Assembly (NCBI GenBank): GCA_030584065.1
Contig: CP129489.1
Coordinates: 1,326,640 to 1,390,639, forward strand
Reading direction: 5' to 3'
Source of the DNA: Flavobacteriales bacterium
GTDB taxonomy: Bacteria; Bacteroidota; Bacteroidia; Flavobacteriales_F; PHOS-HE28
DNA: 64,000 bases
The position numbers and the translations under genes were made by a program. This document shows, piece after piece, positions 25,736 through 34,400 of this stretch. Below the pieces are notes generated by a model. It was not told the origin of the DNA and searched no databases. It saw nothing but the letters and a program-made list of their open reading frames with translations. Every line of letters begins with the position of its first letter. Position 1 is the first letter of the stretch.

Positions 25736-26941
25736 TCAGAGGAGTTCTTCGAGGCGGTCCAAGATAGCGCGGGCCGCATCGCGCTTGCTCATCAACGGCA
25801 GCTCCTGCGGATCCTTGCCCGGTGCGAGCAGGGTAACCTTGTTCGTGTCGGTGCCGAAGCCGGCGCCCGCATCGCGCAGGCTGTTGAGGACGAGGAGGTC
25901 GAGGTTCTTGCGATGGAGCTTGGCGCTCGCGTTGGCCAGCTCGTTGTCCGTTTCAAGGGCGAAGCCCACGAGGCGCTGGCCCTGCGCCTTGTGCGCGCCC
26001 ATCCAGGCCAGGATGTCCTCTGTGGGCTCGAGCGCCAGGTGGAGGTCCGCCTCCTTCTTCTTGAGCTTGCCTGGAGCGGGTTGCGCCGGGCGGTAGTCGG
26101 CCACTGCGGCGCTCATGATGATGGCATCGGCGTGCGCAGCGCGCTCCTTGCACACGGCAGCCATCTCGGCGGCGGTAACCACATCGGTGCGAGCGACTCC
26201 CGGCCGATCGATGCGCAGGGAGACGGGCCCCGTGACAAGCTCCACCCGCGCGCCGCGCGCCGCAGCTTCCTCGGCCAGCGCAAAGCCCATCTTGCCGCTG
26301 CTCCGGTTGCCGATGTACCGCACGGGATCTATGGCCTCCTGCGTCCCGCCAGCCGTTACCAGCAGGCGCCTGCCGCTCAGCCTGCTGCGCCCCACGAACT
26401 CGGCGTACAAGGCCTCCACAATGGCCTCGGGGTCGCTCATCCTGCCCTCGCCCACCAAGCCGCTGGCGAGCTCGCCGCTTTCCGGCCCGATGAAGCGCAC
26501 CTTCCTTCCGCGCAGCGCATCCATGTTCTTCTGCGTGCCGGGATCGCGCCACATCTCCAAATCCATGGCCGGGGCGGCGAAGACCGGGCAGGCCGCGCTG
26601 AGAAAGCAGGCCTGCAGGAGGTTGTCGCAGAGCCCATGGGTCATCTTGCCCAGGGTGTTGGCGGTAGCAGGGGCGATCAGGAGGACATCGGCCCAGCGCG
26701 CCAGATGGACATGGTCGTTCCAGGCCCCGCTGCCATCCCGCACGAAAAGGTCGGTCAGCACGGGGCGTTTGCTGAGCGTAGCCAGCGTGAGCGGCGTGAC
26801 GAAGTCATGCGCTGCGGGGGTCATCACCACCTGCACCTCGCAGCCGGCCTTCACCAGGAGCCTGGTGAGGTTAGCGGCCTTATAGGCTGCGATGCCGCCC
26901 GAGACACCGAGCAGCACCTTGCGATTGAGGAAGCGCTCCAC
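25736..26941 (-). CDS. coaBC: Bifunctional CoaBC (phosphopantothenoylcysteine synthetase/decarboxylase)
   Basis: This 401-residue enzyme catalyses two steps of coenzyme A synthesis. The N-terminal flavoprotein decarboxylase (CoaC) shows LLGVSGGIAAYKAANLTRLL, APATANTLGKMTHGLCDNLL and CPVFAAPAMDLEMW. The C-terminal CTP-dependent synthetase (CoaB) shows TAGGTQEAIDPVRYIGNRSS, then GKMGFALAEEA and IIMSAAVADYRP. It is full length. It lies 30 bases after rpoZ and 3 before porD, within one operon. Confidence 0.96.
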   Translation of the reverse strand: MERFLNRKVLLGVSGGIAAYKAANLTRLLVKAGCEVQVVMTPAAHDFVTPLTLATLSKRPVLTDLFVRDGSGAWNDHVHLARWADVLLIAPATANTLGKMTHGLCDNLLQACFLSAACPVFAAPAMDLEMWRDPGTQKNMDALRGRKVRFIGPESGELASGLVGEGRMSDPEAIVEALYAEFVGRSRLSGRRLLVTAGGTQEAIDPVRYIGNRSSGKMGFALAEEAAARGARVELVTGPVSLRIDRPGVARTDVVTAAEMAAVCKERAAHADAIIMSAAVADYRPAQPAPGKLKKKEADLHLALEPTEDILAWMGAHKAQGQRLVGFALETDNELANASAKLHRKNLDLLVLNSLRDAGAGFGTDTNKVTLLAPGKDPQELPLMSKRDAARAILDRLEELL

Positions 26942-26971
26942 CTGAACAGGGGATCGTTCCGGAATGGACGG

Positions 26972-27319
26972 TCAGGCTTGCTGGGGCACCTCGGCCGGAG
27001 CCTCCTCCCCGCCACGGCGCCAATAGAGCTTGCCCTCCATCAGCTCCTGGATGGCCAAGGCGCCCGGCTTCGGCATCCGCTCGTAGTGCTTGCTCACCTC
27101 GATCTGCTCCCGGTTCTCATAGACCTCCTCAAGGTTCTCGCCCGTCATGGCGAACTCCTCCAGCTTGGAATGGAGCTCCTCCTTGATGCGCATGCTGATC
27201 TGGTTGGCCCGCTTGCCGAGGATGGCCACGGTCTCATAGACGTTGCCCGTTTCCTGATCGAGCTTCGCCACGTCACGGGTGACGGTGGTCTTGGCGGCGG
27301 TGGTCGGCTTGTTGCTCAT
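26972..27319 (-). CDS. rpoZ: RNA polymerase omega subunit (Rpb6 type)
   Basis: This 115-residue protein matches the Bacteroidota form of the omega/Rpb6 subunit. The core is GNVYETVAILGKRANQISMR followed by IKEELHSKLEEFA, then RMPKPGALAIQELMEGKLYW. It helps assemble RNA polymerase. Its ATG overlaps the bamD stop by 4 bases, so the two are translationally coupled. The order bamD-rpoZ-coaBC is typical for the phylum. Confidence 0.92.
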   Translation of the reverse strand: MSNKPTTAAKTTVTRDVAKLDQETGNVYETVAILGKRANQISMRIKEELHSKLEEFAMTGENLEEVYENREQIEVSKHYERMPKPGALAIQELMEGKLYWRRGGEEAPAEVPQQA

Positions 27320-28191
27320 GGTTGCTGGTTCGGTGTCGGCTGGGCCAATGCAGCCTCGAGCTCCTTGCGGAGCCGCTCGGCCAGGTCGCGCTCGACGCTG
27401 TTCGGATAAGCGTCGGCGAAATTACGGTAAGATCGCATAGCCTCCTGCAGGCGCTCCAACCGCTTGGTTTCCACGCTGTTCATGGCCAACGAATGGTCGG
27501 CCCGCAGGATCCGGAGCATGGCATCCTCCCGGTAGTCGCTGTTGGGGTACTGGCGCAGGAAGTCCTTGAAGGCCATGCTGGCCGCCTGGTAATTGCGCAT
27601 GTGGAAGTACTGCTCGGCGGCATGGTACGCCTTCACTTCCAGCTTCGTCCGCAGGGCATCCACGATGCTGTTGCAGCTGTCCCTCAGACTGGAGTTCGGG
27701 AACCGCACCATGTACAGCTGGAACTGGTCGATGGCCACGCGCGTATCGGCCTGGTCCAGCTCGTAGTTCGGGCTGTTCATGTAGTAGCAGTAGGCATTCA
27801 GGAAGGCGGACTCCTCGGCATGGCGCCCCACCGGGAAGGTGCGGCCATAGTTCTCCAGGTAGTAGGCAGCCATGGTGTAGTCCTTCATAAGGAAGTGGGC
27901 CTTGGCGTGCAGGAAGTTCACCTCCTCGCTCTCGGCCGTGCCCCGCTTGAGCATGATGAGCTCCTCGAGCAGGGGGATGGCGCGGTCGTATGCCCCCTTG
28001 TCGTAGTACTTCCGGGCCACCTCCATCTTGTAGGGGATGCTGTCGCTCTTCAGGGCCCGGTTGAAGGGACTGCAGGAGCTCAGAGACCCGGCACCGGCCA
28101 TGCCCAGCAGCACCCAAAGTGCGAGCGCGGATGAGGAGGCGAGCAGGATGCGTATGGCCTTGCGCGGCCCGGGACCTGATTCAGCGGCCAT
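27316..28191 (-). CDS. bamD: Outer membrane assembly lipoprotein BamD
   Basis: This 291-residue protein has a long N-terminus, a hydrophobic stretch and a lipobox ending in SLSSC. Five TPR-like helical repeats follow (ARKYYDKGAYDRAIPLLEEL, FLMKDYTMAAYYLENYGRTF, ADTRVAIDQFQLYMVRFPNS, MRNYQAASMAFKDFLRQYPN), as in BamD/YfiO. It is part of the BAM complex that inserts beta-barrel proteins into the outer membrane. The ATG at 28191 follows a TATCTTCG promoter element by 12 bases. The longer upstream frame overlaps the divergent promoter and is not used. Confidence 0.92.
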   Translation of the reverse strand: MAAESGPGPRKAIRILLASSSALALWVLLGMAGAGSLSSCSPFNRALKSDSIPYKMEVARKYYDKGAYDRAIPLLEELIMLKRGTAESEEVNFLHAKAHFLMKDYTMAAYYLENYGRTFPVGRHAEESAFLNAYCYYMNSPNYELDQADTRVAIDQFQLYMVRFPNSSLRDSCNSIVDALRTKLEVKAYHAAEQYFHMRNYQAASMAFKDFLRQYPNSDYREDAMLRILRADHSLAMNSVETKRLERLQEAMRSYRNFADAYPNSVERDLAERLRKELEAALAQPTPNQQP

Positions 28192-28203
28192 TTCGGAGGG
28201 GCG

Positions 28204-28211
28204 CGAAGATA
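28204..28211 (-). promoter_or_regulatory. Bacteroidota -7 element TATCTTCG upstream of bamD
   Basis: TATCTTCG on the minus strand fits TAnnTTYG and ends 12 bases before the bamD ATG. It likely drives the whole bamD-rpoZ-coaBC-porD-recN block. Confidence 0.5.
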
Positions 28212-28223
28212 GCCGGATGCAGC

Positions 28224-28239
28224 CAACGGCATGCCGTTG
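28224..28239. promoter_or_regulatory. 16-bp perfect palindrome between divergent promoters
   Basis: CAACGGCATGCCGTTG is a perfect 16-bp palindrome. It lies 12 bases from the bamD -7 element and 20 bases from the -33 box of the opposite promoter. A further CCAACGG half site lies just downstream (about 28244). The placement suits an operator for a dimeric regulator, but no regulator is known. Confidence 0.35.
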
Positions 28240-28259
28240 ATAGCCAACGGTTAACGCTC

Positions 28260-28289
28260 TTTGGCACTGCAGGGAGCAGGTTACCTTTG
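28260..28289 (+). promoter_or_regulatory. Bacteroidota promoter: TTTG-N18-TACCTTTG
   Basis: A full Bacteroidota promoter: the -33 box TTTG at 28260-28263, an 18-base spacer and the -7 box TACCTTTG at 28282-28289. It drives the acyltransferase gene starting at 28350. Confidence 0.7.
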
Positions 28290-28349
28290 GCCGGCCGCAA
28301 CCAACGGCCCATCCCACAACAACCCAGCGCCCAGCCGGGCGAACCGAAC

Positions 28350-29594
28350 ATGAACGACATCTTCGACAAGATCCGCAAGGACCTCGGCCCCATCGGCCGC
28401 CATGCCAAGGACAGCCATGGCTACTTCTCATTCCCCAAGCTCGAGGGCGACCTGGGGGCGCACATGACCTTCCGGGGCAAACCGGTCCTCGTCTGGAGCC
28501 TGAACAATTACCTGGGCCTCGCCAACCACCCGGAGGTACGCAAGGTGGACGCTGAAGCGGCAGCAGCCTGGGGGATGGCCTACCCCATGGGCGCCCGCAT
28601 GATGAGCGGCCAGACCAAGTACCACGAGCAGTTGGAGGATCAGCTCAGCGAATTCATGGGAAAGGAGGACACCTTCCTCCTCAACTACGGCTACCAGGGC
28701 TGCATGAGCGCCATCGAGGCCCTCCTCTCCCGCCACGATGTGCTGGTGTACGACAGCGAGTGCCACGCCTGCATGATCGATGGCGCCCGCCTGCACATGG
28801 GCAAGCGCTTCGTATTCCAGCACAACGACATGGCCAGCCTGGACAAGCAGCTGGAGAACGCCAAGAAGGTGACCGAGCAGACCGGCGGCGGCATCATGGT
28901 GATGACCGAGGGCGTGTTCGGCATGGCCGGCGACCAGGGCAAGCTGAAGGAGATCGTGGAGCGCAAGTCGAAGTACAACTTCCGGCTCTTCGTGGACGAT
29001 GCGCACGGCTTCGGCATGATGGGACGCGACGGCCGCGGAACGGCGGACGCCCAAGGCGTGCAGGACGGCGTGGACATCTACTTCGGCACCTTCGCCAAGG
29101 CCATGGCCACCATCGGCGCCTTCGTGAGCGGCCCCGAGGACGTGATCATGTACCTGCGCTACAACATGCGCAGCCAGACCTTCGCCAAGAGCCTGCCCAT
29201 GCCCGTGGTGATCGGCGCCCTGAAGCGCCTGGAGTTGATCCGCACGCGTCCGGAGCTGGCCGAGAAGCTCTGGACCATCACCAAGGCCCTGCAGAGCGGC
29301 CTGAAGGAGGCCGGCCTGGACATCGGCGTCACCAACAGCTGCGTGACCCCGGTGCTGATGAAGGGCAGCATCCCCGAGGCCACCAACGTGGTGCTCGACC
29401 TGCGCGAGCATCACGGCATCTTCTGCAGCATCGTGGTGTATCCCGTGGTGCCGAAGGATGTGATCCTGCTGCGCCTGATTCCCACGGCAGCGCACAGCCT
29501 GGAGGATGTCGCGCGGACCATCGCGAGCTTCAAGGAGGTGAAGAAGAAGCTCGAGGCCGGGGCCTACAAGGCCGACAAAGTGGCCGCGGTCTAG
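28350..29594 (+). CDS. Alpha-oxoamine synthase (serine palmitoyltransferase-like)
   Basis: This 414-residue PLP enzyme belongs to the alpha-oxoamine synthase family (serine palmitoyltransferase, KBL, BioF). The N-terminus has WSLNNYLGLANHPEVRK, the middle MGARMMSGQTKYHEQLE, and the PLP site is Lys250 in YFGTFAKAMATIGAF, after FRLFVDDAHGFGMMG. These enzymes join an amino acid to an acyl-CoA with loss of CO2. In Bacteroidota close relatives make the long-chain bases of sphingolipids or sulfonolipids; a KBL or BioF role cannot be excluded from sequence alone. No threonine dehydrogenase or biotin gene is nearby, which slightly favours the lipid role. A hairpin terminator follows. Confidence 0.8.
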   Translation: MNDIFDKIRKDLGPIGRHAKDSHGYFSFPKLEGDLGAHMTFRGKPVLVWSLNNYLGLANHPEVRKVDAEAAAAWGMAYPMGARMMSGQTKYHEQLEDQLSEFMGKEDTFLLNYGYQGCMSAIEALLSRHDVLVYDSECHACMIDGARLHMGKRFVFQHNDMASLDKQLENAKKVTEQTGGGIMVMTEGVFGMAGDQGKLKEIVERKSKYNFRLFVDDAHGFGMMGRDGRGTADAQGVQDGVDIYFGTFAKAMATIGAFVSGPEDVIMYLRYNMRSQTFAKSLPMPVVIGALKRLELIRTRPELAEKLWTITKALQSGLKEAGLDIGVTNSCVTPVLMKGSIPEATNVVLDLREHHGIFCSIVVYPVVPKDVILLRLIPTAAHSLEDVARTIASFKEVKKKLEAGAYKADKVAAV

Positions 29595-29618
29595 CCCGCT
29601 CCACCGATCGAACCAGGC

Positions 29619-29649
29619 GAGGGGCTCCCAGCGGGAGCCCCTCGTTCTT
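29619..29649 (+). terminator. Rho-independent terminator
   Basis: The perfect stem GAGGGGCTCCC / GGGAGCCCCTC has a 3-base loop and is followed by GTTCTT. It ends the acyltransferase transcript 25 bases after the stop. Confidence 0.85.
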
Positions 29650-29717
29650 CCCTTCCCGCCATCCACATGGCCCGTGCAGCGAAATGACCATCTTCGCGCG
29701 TACCAAACCAAGCCCCC

Positions 29718-31268
29718 ATGAGGAAACGCTACACCCTGCTCTTCGCTGCGATGCTCACCCTTCGCGCCGCTTCGGGCCAATCCGGCGTGCCCGATCCGGA
29801 TTACGGCAACGCCGGCATCGTCATCCTCCAGCCAGGCGACCTCCACGATGTGGCGTACGACATCATGGCGCTGGATGACAACAGCTCGCTCATCTGCGGC
29901 GTGGCGCGCATCGAAGGGAGCAACGCCATCTTCCTAGCGCACCTGCTGGAGGACGGGAGCCTCGATGAGGCCTTCGGCACCGACGAGGGCTACACCTTCA
30001 TCAGCATCGGGGAGGAAGCCTACGGCTATGCCATGGGCCGCGACTCCGAGGGGCGCATCTATGTGGCCGGGACTGCCTATCCCACCTTCGCGCAGAGCGT
30101 GGTGGCGGTGGTGCGCACCGATGCCAACGGCCAGCCCGATGGCTCCTATGGCACCGACGGCGTGCTCACCATTCCCGTGGGGAGCGGCGATGCCGTGATC
30201 GATGGGCTGGCCATTGCAGGCGATGACCATGTGGTCCTTGCCGGATCGGCGATCGGAGATGACTTCATCCGCGACGCCATGCTCATGCGGATCACGCCGC
30301 AAGGTGAACTGGATGCGGGGTTCGGCAACGGGGGCATCGCCATCCTCGACGACCTCTCCTCCGAGAGCAAGCTGAATGACCTCGCTCTGCTGGACGATGG
30401 GAGCATCCTGGGCGTCGGTTACGCCACCAGCGGCTTTGAGTACCGCTCCCTGGCCTGGATGGTCGATGCCACCGGGCTTCCCGTAGCCCAATTCGGATCC
30501 AACGGTGTTGCCCTGCTGACCATCGGCACCAATGGATCGGTGGCCCATGGGATGGCGGTTCGCGGCACGGATATCTACGTCACCGGAGCGGCCATCGGCA
30601 ACGGCGACGACGACATCTACGTGGCCCGGCTGCGCGACAATGGCAACTTCTCACCGTTGTTCAACGGCGGTTCGCCGCGCCTGATCGACCTCAACGACAT
30701 GGAACTCGGCCTCGATGCGGCCATCGGTGTGGGCGGCAACATCATCATCTGCGGCACCACCGGCGCGCCGGGCTTCGCTTCTCCCCGTGACTTCTTCGTG
30801 GCTCGGCTCACCAGCAGCGGCGACCTTGTGCAGTCGTTCGGCACCGATGGCGTAGCGGTGACTTCCATCCAGCCGGATTTCGATGATGCCAATGCCGTGG
30901 CCATGCAGGCCGATGGCAAGATCATCACCGCCGGCTTCACCTCCGGATTCAGCGCGCAGACCGACAATGATGCGGCCGTGGTGCGCTACGCCGTAGACTG
31001 GGTGCTCGGCGAGCAGGCGAGCATTCAGCGCCATGGCCTCCTCGTATGGCCGAACCCCTGCGCGGGAGCGGCGCTGAGTGTGGCCCATGGTGCAACTGGT
31101 GCGGTTGAGGCGCGCCTGGTGGATGCCGCCGGCCGGGTCGCCCGCACCGAAGTGCGCACCTGCGATCCGATCACATTGGACATGACCGGTGTGGCTGATG
31201 GCCGGTACGTCCTGGAGCTCCGCAGCGATGCGGGCATCCAACGCACCTGTGTGATGGTGCAGCGCTGA
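29718..31268 (+). CDS. T9SS cargo protein with delta-60 repeats
   Basis: This 516-residue secreted protein has a signal peptide (LLFAAMLTLRAASGQ). It has about seven delta-60-type beta repeats with the pattern DGSLDEAFGTD...DGRI-VAG, for example DANGQPDGSYGTDGVLTIPV and LDAGFGNGGIAILDD, likely forming a propeller. The last 80 residues are a type A T9SS sorting domain (LLVWPNPCAGAALSV, then VADGRYVLELRSDAGIQRTC). It is exported through the outer membrane by T9SS; its function is unknown. The upstream CATCTTCG at 29689-29696 is one base off the promoter consensus. A terminator follows at 31288. Confidence 0.82.
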   Translation: MRKRYTLLFAAMLTLRAASGQSGVPDPDYGNAGIVILQPGDLHDVAYDIMALDDNSSLICGVARIEGSNAIFLAHLLEDGSLDEAFGTDEGYTFISIGEEAYGYAMGRDSEGRIYVAGTAYPTFAQSVVAVVRTDANGQPDGSYGTDGVLTIPVGSGDAVIDGLAIAGDDHVVLAGSAIGDDFIRDAMLMRITPQGELDAGFGNGGIAILDDLSSESKLNDLALLDDGSILGVGYATSGFEYRSLAWMVDATGLPVAQFGSNGVALLTIGTNGSVAHGMAVRGTDIYVTGAAIGNGDDDIYVARLRDNGNFSPLFNGGSPRLIDLNDMELGLDAAIGVGGNIIICGTTGAPGFASPRDFFVARLTSSGDLVQSFGTDGVAVTSIQPDFDDANAVAMQADGKIITAGFTSGFSAQTDNDAAVVRYAVDWVLGEQASIQRHGLLVWPNPCAGAALSVAHGATGAVEARLVDAAGRVARTEVRTCDPITLDMTGVADGRYVLELRSDAGIQRTCVMVQR

Positions 31269-31287
31269 GCATCGGATTCGATGGACC

Positions 31288-31318
31288 GAAGGGCCGCCAT
31301 GAGCGGCCCTTCGCATTT
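31288..31318 (+). terminator. Rho-independent terminator
   Basis: The stem GAAGGGCCGC / GCGGCCCTTC has a 5-base loop and is followed by GCATTT, 20 bases after the stop at 31268. The rest of the 231-base gap to 31499 shows no further feature. Confidence 0.75.
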
Positions 31319-31499
31319 CCCATCCCCGGGATTCGACAGTCCTGCGGCGCAGGGCGATGGGGCGCATCCCTGATGCGCTGAAGCAGTGCACGCCGCCGAT
31401 GAAGGGGCCTGCGCAAACCCTTGCCGGGCGCGGCCCGGGTAACCGCATGCTGCGACGCGTCGTAGGAACAGGCGGGTTCACGTACCCTGTCCAGGACCG

Positions 31500-34400
31500 A
31501 TGCTCCGCAGAATCACGCTCATCCTGCTGCTGCTCACGACCGCGATCACCGGTCGCGCCACGCACTTCAGCGGCGGTGAGATCTACTGGGATTGCCTCGG
31601 CAACAACCAGTACCGCATCACCCTTATGGTGTACCGGGACTGCGCTGGCATCAACGTGGACCCCTCGGTGACGCTGCAGCTCACCAGTCCCTGCGGCAAC
31701 ACGAGCATGACCGTGGCGCACAACGGGCCCACGGAAATATCGCAGCTCTGCGGGGCGGAGCTCCCCAACAGCACCTGCAACGGCGGGCCGCTGCCCGGCA
31801 TCCAGCAGTTCACCTACACCGGCATCGTGACGCTGCCCCCCTGCGATTCGTGGACCATCTCCTACACGAACATCTACCGGAACAACGCCATCGTGAACCT
31901 GCAGAACCCGGGCACCCAGCGCACGCACATCCGCGCTGTGGTGAACACCACCATGGGCTGCAACGACTCGCCGCAGTTCTCCAATACCGCCATCCCGTAT
32001 GTGTGCATGGGCTATCCCATCACCTACAGCTTCGGCGCCTGGGATCCGGAGAGCGACTCCCTCAGCTACGAGTTCATCAATGCCATGGGGCTCAATGGCG
32101 CCTCCATTCCCTATGTGAACCCTTACACGGCCACGGATCCCATCCCTGGCATCACGCTCGACCCATCGACCGGCGAGGTGAACTTCGTCCTCAATGTGCA
32201 GGGCAACTGGGTGGTGGTGGTGCGCGTGAACCATTGGGTGAACGGCGTACTTGCAGGCTCGGTGATGCGCGACATGCAGTTCGTCGCCTATCCATGCGGA
32301 AACGACCCGCCGAACCCTGCTGCCGGGGTGGTGCAGGCCCTGACCGGGAGCGCCGTTCAGTTGGGTCCGAGGGCGATCCAGGTGTGCGAGTCGGGCAGCT
32401 TCTGCTTCTCTTTCGCCATCGACGACCCCAACCTGCCGAACGTGCTGACCGCCTTCAGCAACATCGGCCAGAATCTGCCGGGCGCCACCTTCACCTACAC
32501 CGCGGGCAATCCGATGCAGGCCCAGGTTTGCTGGACCGCCCAGCCCAACACCTCCGGCTTCTTCCCCTTCATCGTGAACGTGAGCGACGGGGCCTGCCCG
32601 ATCCCTGCCTTCCAGACCTACATCTACAGCGTGACGGTGATTCCGGGGCTCTTCGGCACCGTGGCCACCACAGGCGAATCCTGCCTGGGCAGCGGCAATG
32701 GCACCGCCACGGCCAATGTCACCACCGGCACCGCGCCATTCAACTATGATTGGAGCACCGGTGCCACCACCCCGAGCATCATGGCGCCGCCCGGCACCTA
32801 CACGGTGACCATCACGGATGCGAACAACTGCGTCTCTCCCCCCCTCTCCGGCACCATCGGCACCATCGCCCAGCCCAATGCGGCTGACGCCGGGCCGGAT
32901 GCCGTCGGTTGCGTGGGCAGCTTCCCCATCGCACTCGGCGGCTCCGTGACGAACGCCACCGGCGGCACCTGGAGCGGCGGAGCGGGCACCTTCAGCGGCT
33001 CCTGGCCCGGTATCGCCTACACACCTACCGCGGCCGAGGTGGCTGCCGGCAGCGTGATGCTCACCCTCACCACCACGGGCAATGACAATTGCCCGCCGGC
33101 ATCGGACCAGATGGTGCTCTCGCTGCCCAACAGCTTCGCCGGCGTCGGCATCACGGCGACGGATGCCGACTGCAACGGAGCGGCCACCGGCAGCGCAACG
33201 GTCACCGGGGGACAGTCCGGCCTCACCTATTCGTGGAGCACCACGCCGGCCCAAACCGCGGCAACGGCCACAGGCCTCGCTGCGGGGACCTATGGGGTCA
33301 TCATCTCCGATGGCCTGGGGTGCAGCACCAGCCTGAGTGCGACCGTGGCGGCGCCTGCGGCCATCAGCCTGGCAAACCTCGCCGCCTTCGACGAGAGCTG
33401 CGCCGGCGCCTCTGACGGCTACCTGGTTGCCACGGCCACCGGGGGCACTGGGCCCTACGCCTATACATGGAGCAATGGAGCCACGGGCAACGTGCTCACA
33501 GCCGCGGCCGGTACGTACACGGTATCCATCACGGATGCCAACGGCTGCGCACCGGCCACCGCCAGCGGCACCATCAGCGCGGCGGCACAGCCCAACCTGG
33601 CGGATGCCGGCGCAGACCTAGTCGGCTGCATCGGCAGCCTCCCCATCGCGCTCAGCGGCACGGTGACCAACGCCGACGGCGGCGCGTGGAGCGGAGGCAC
33701 CGGCACGTTCACGGGCGCATGGCCCAATGTGCTGTATGCACCGAGCGCCGCCGAGATCGCCGCCAACGGCGTCACCCTCACGCTCACCACCACCGGCAAC
33801 ACCGGCTGTCCACCGGCTACCGATGAGCTCTTCATCCAGATCCCGAACAGCTTCGCGGATGCCGTTGTGACACCGACAGACGCGATCTGCTTCGGAACCA
33901 CCACCGGGGCTGCCGCCTTCACCCCCGCACTGCCCGGCTTCACCTACTCATGGAGCACGGTGCCCGTGCAGACCGCAGCCATCGCCACCGGCTTGGGCGC
34001 CGGCGACTACACCGTGACCGTCACCGATGCCTATGGTTGCACCATCAGCCTGAGCACCAGCATCGGTCCTGCAGCCGCCGTGGCGGTAGCCGACATCACC
34101 ATTACGGACGAGACCTGTGCGGGGTCCGCAAATGGCACCGCATCGGCGGTGGTCTCGGGCGGCACGCAGCCCTACTCCTATCTCTGGAGCAATGGCGCCA
34201 CCACGCCGACGATCACCGCCGGCGCCGGCACCTACACGGTCACGGTGACCGACGCCAACAACTGCGCGCCGGCCACGGGAACCGCCACGATCAATGCCGC
34301 AGCGCTGCCCAATGCGGCCGATGCTGGCGCGGACCTCGTGGGGTGCGTGGGCAGCTTCCCCATCACCCTCTTCGGGAGCATCACCAATGCGACCGGAGGC

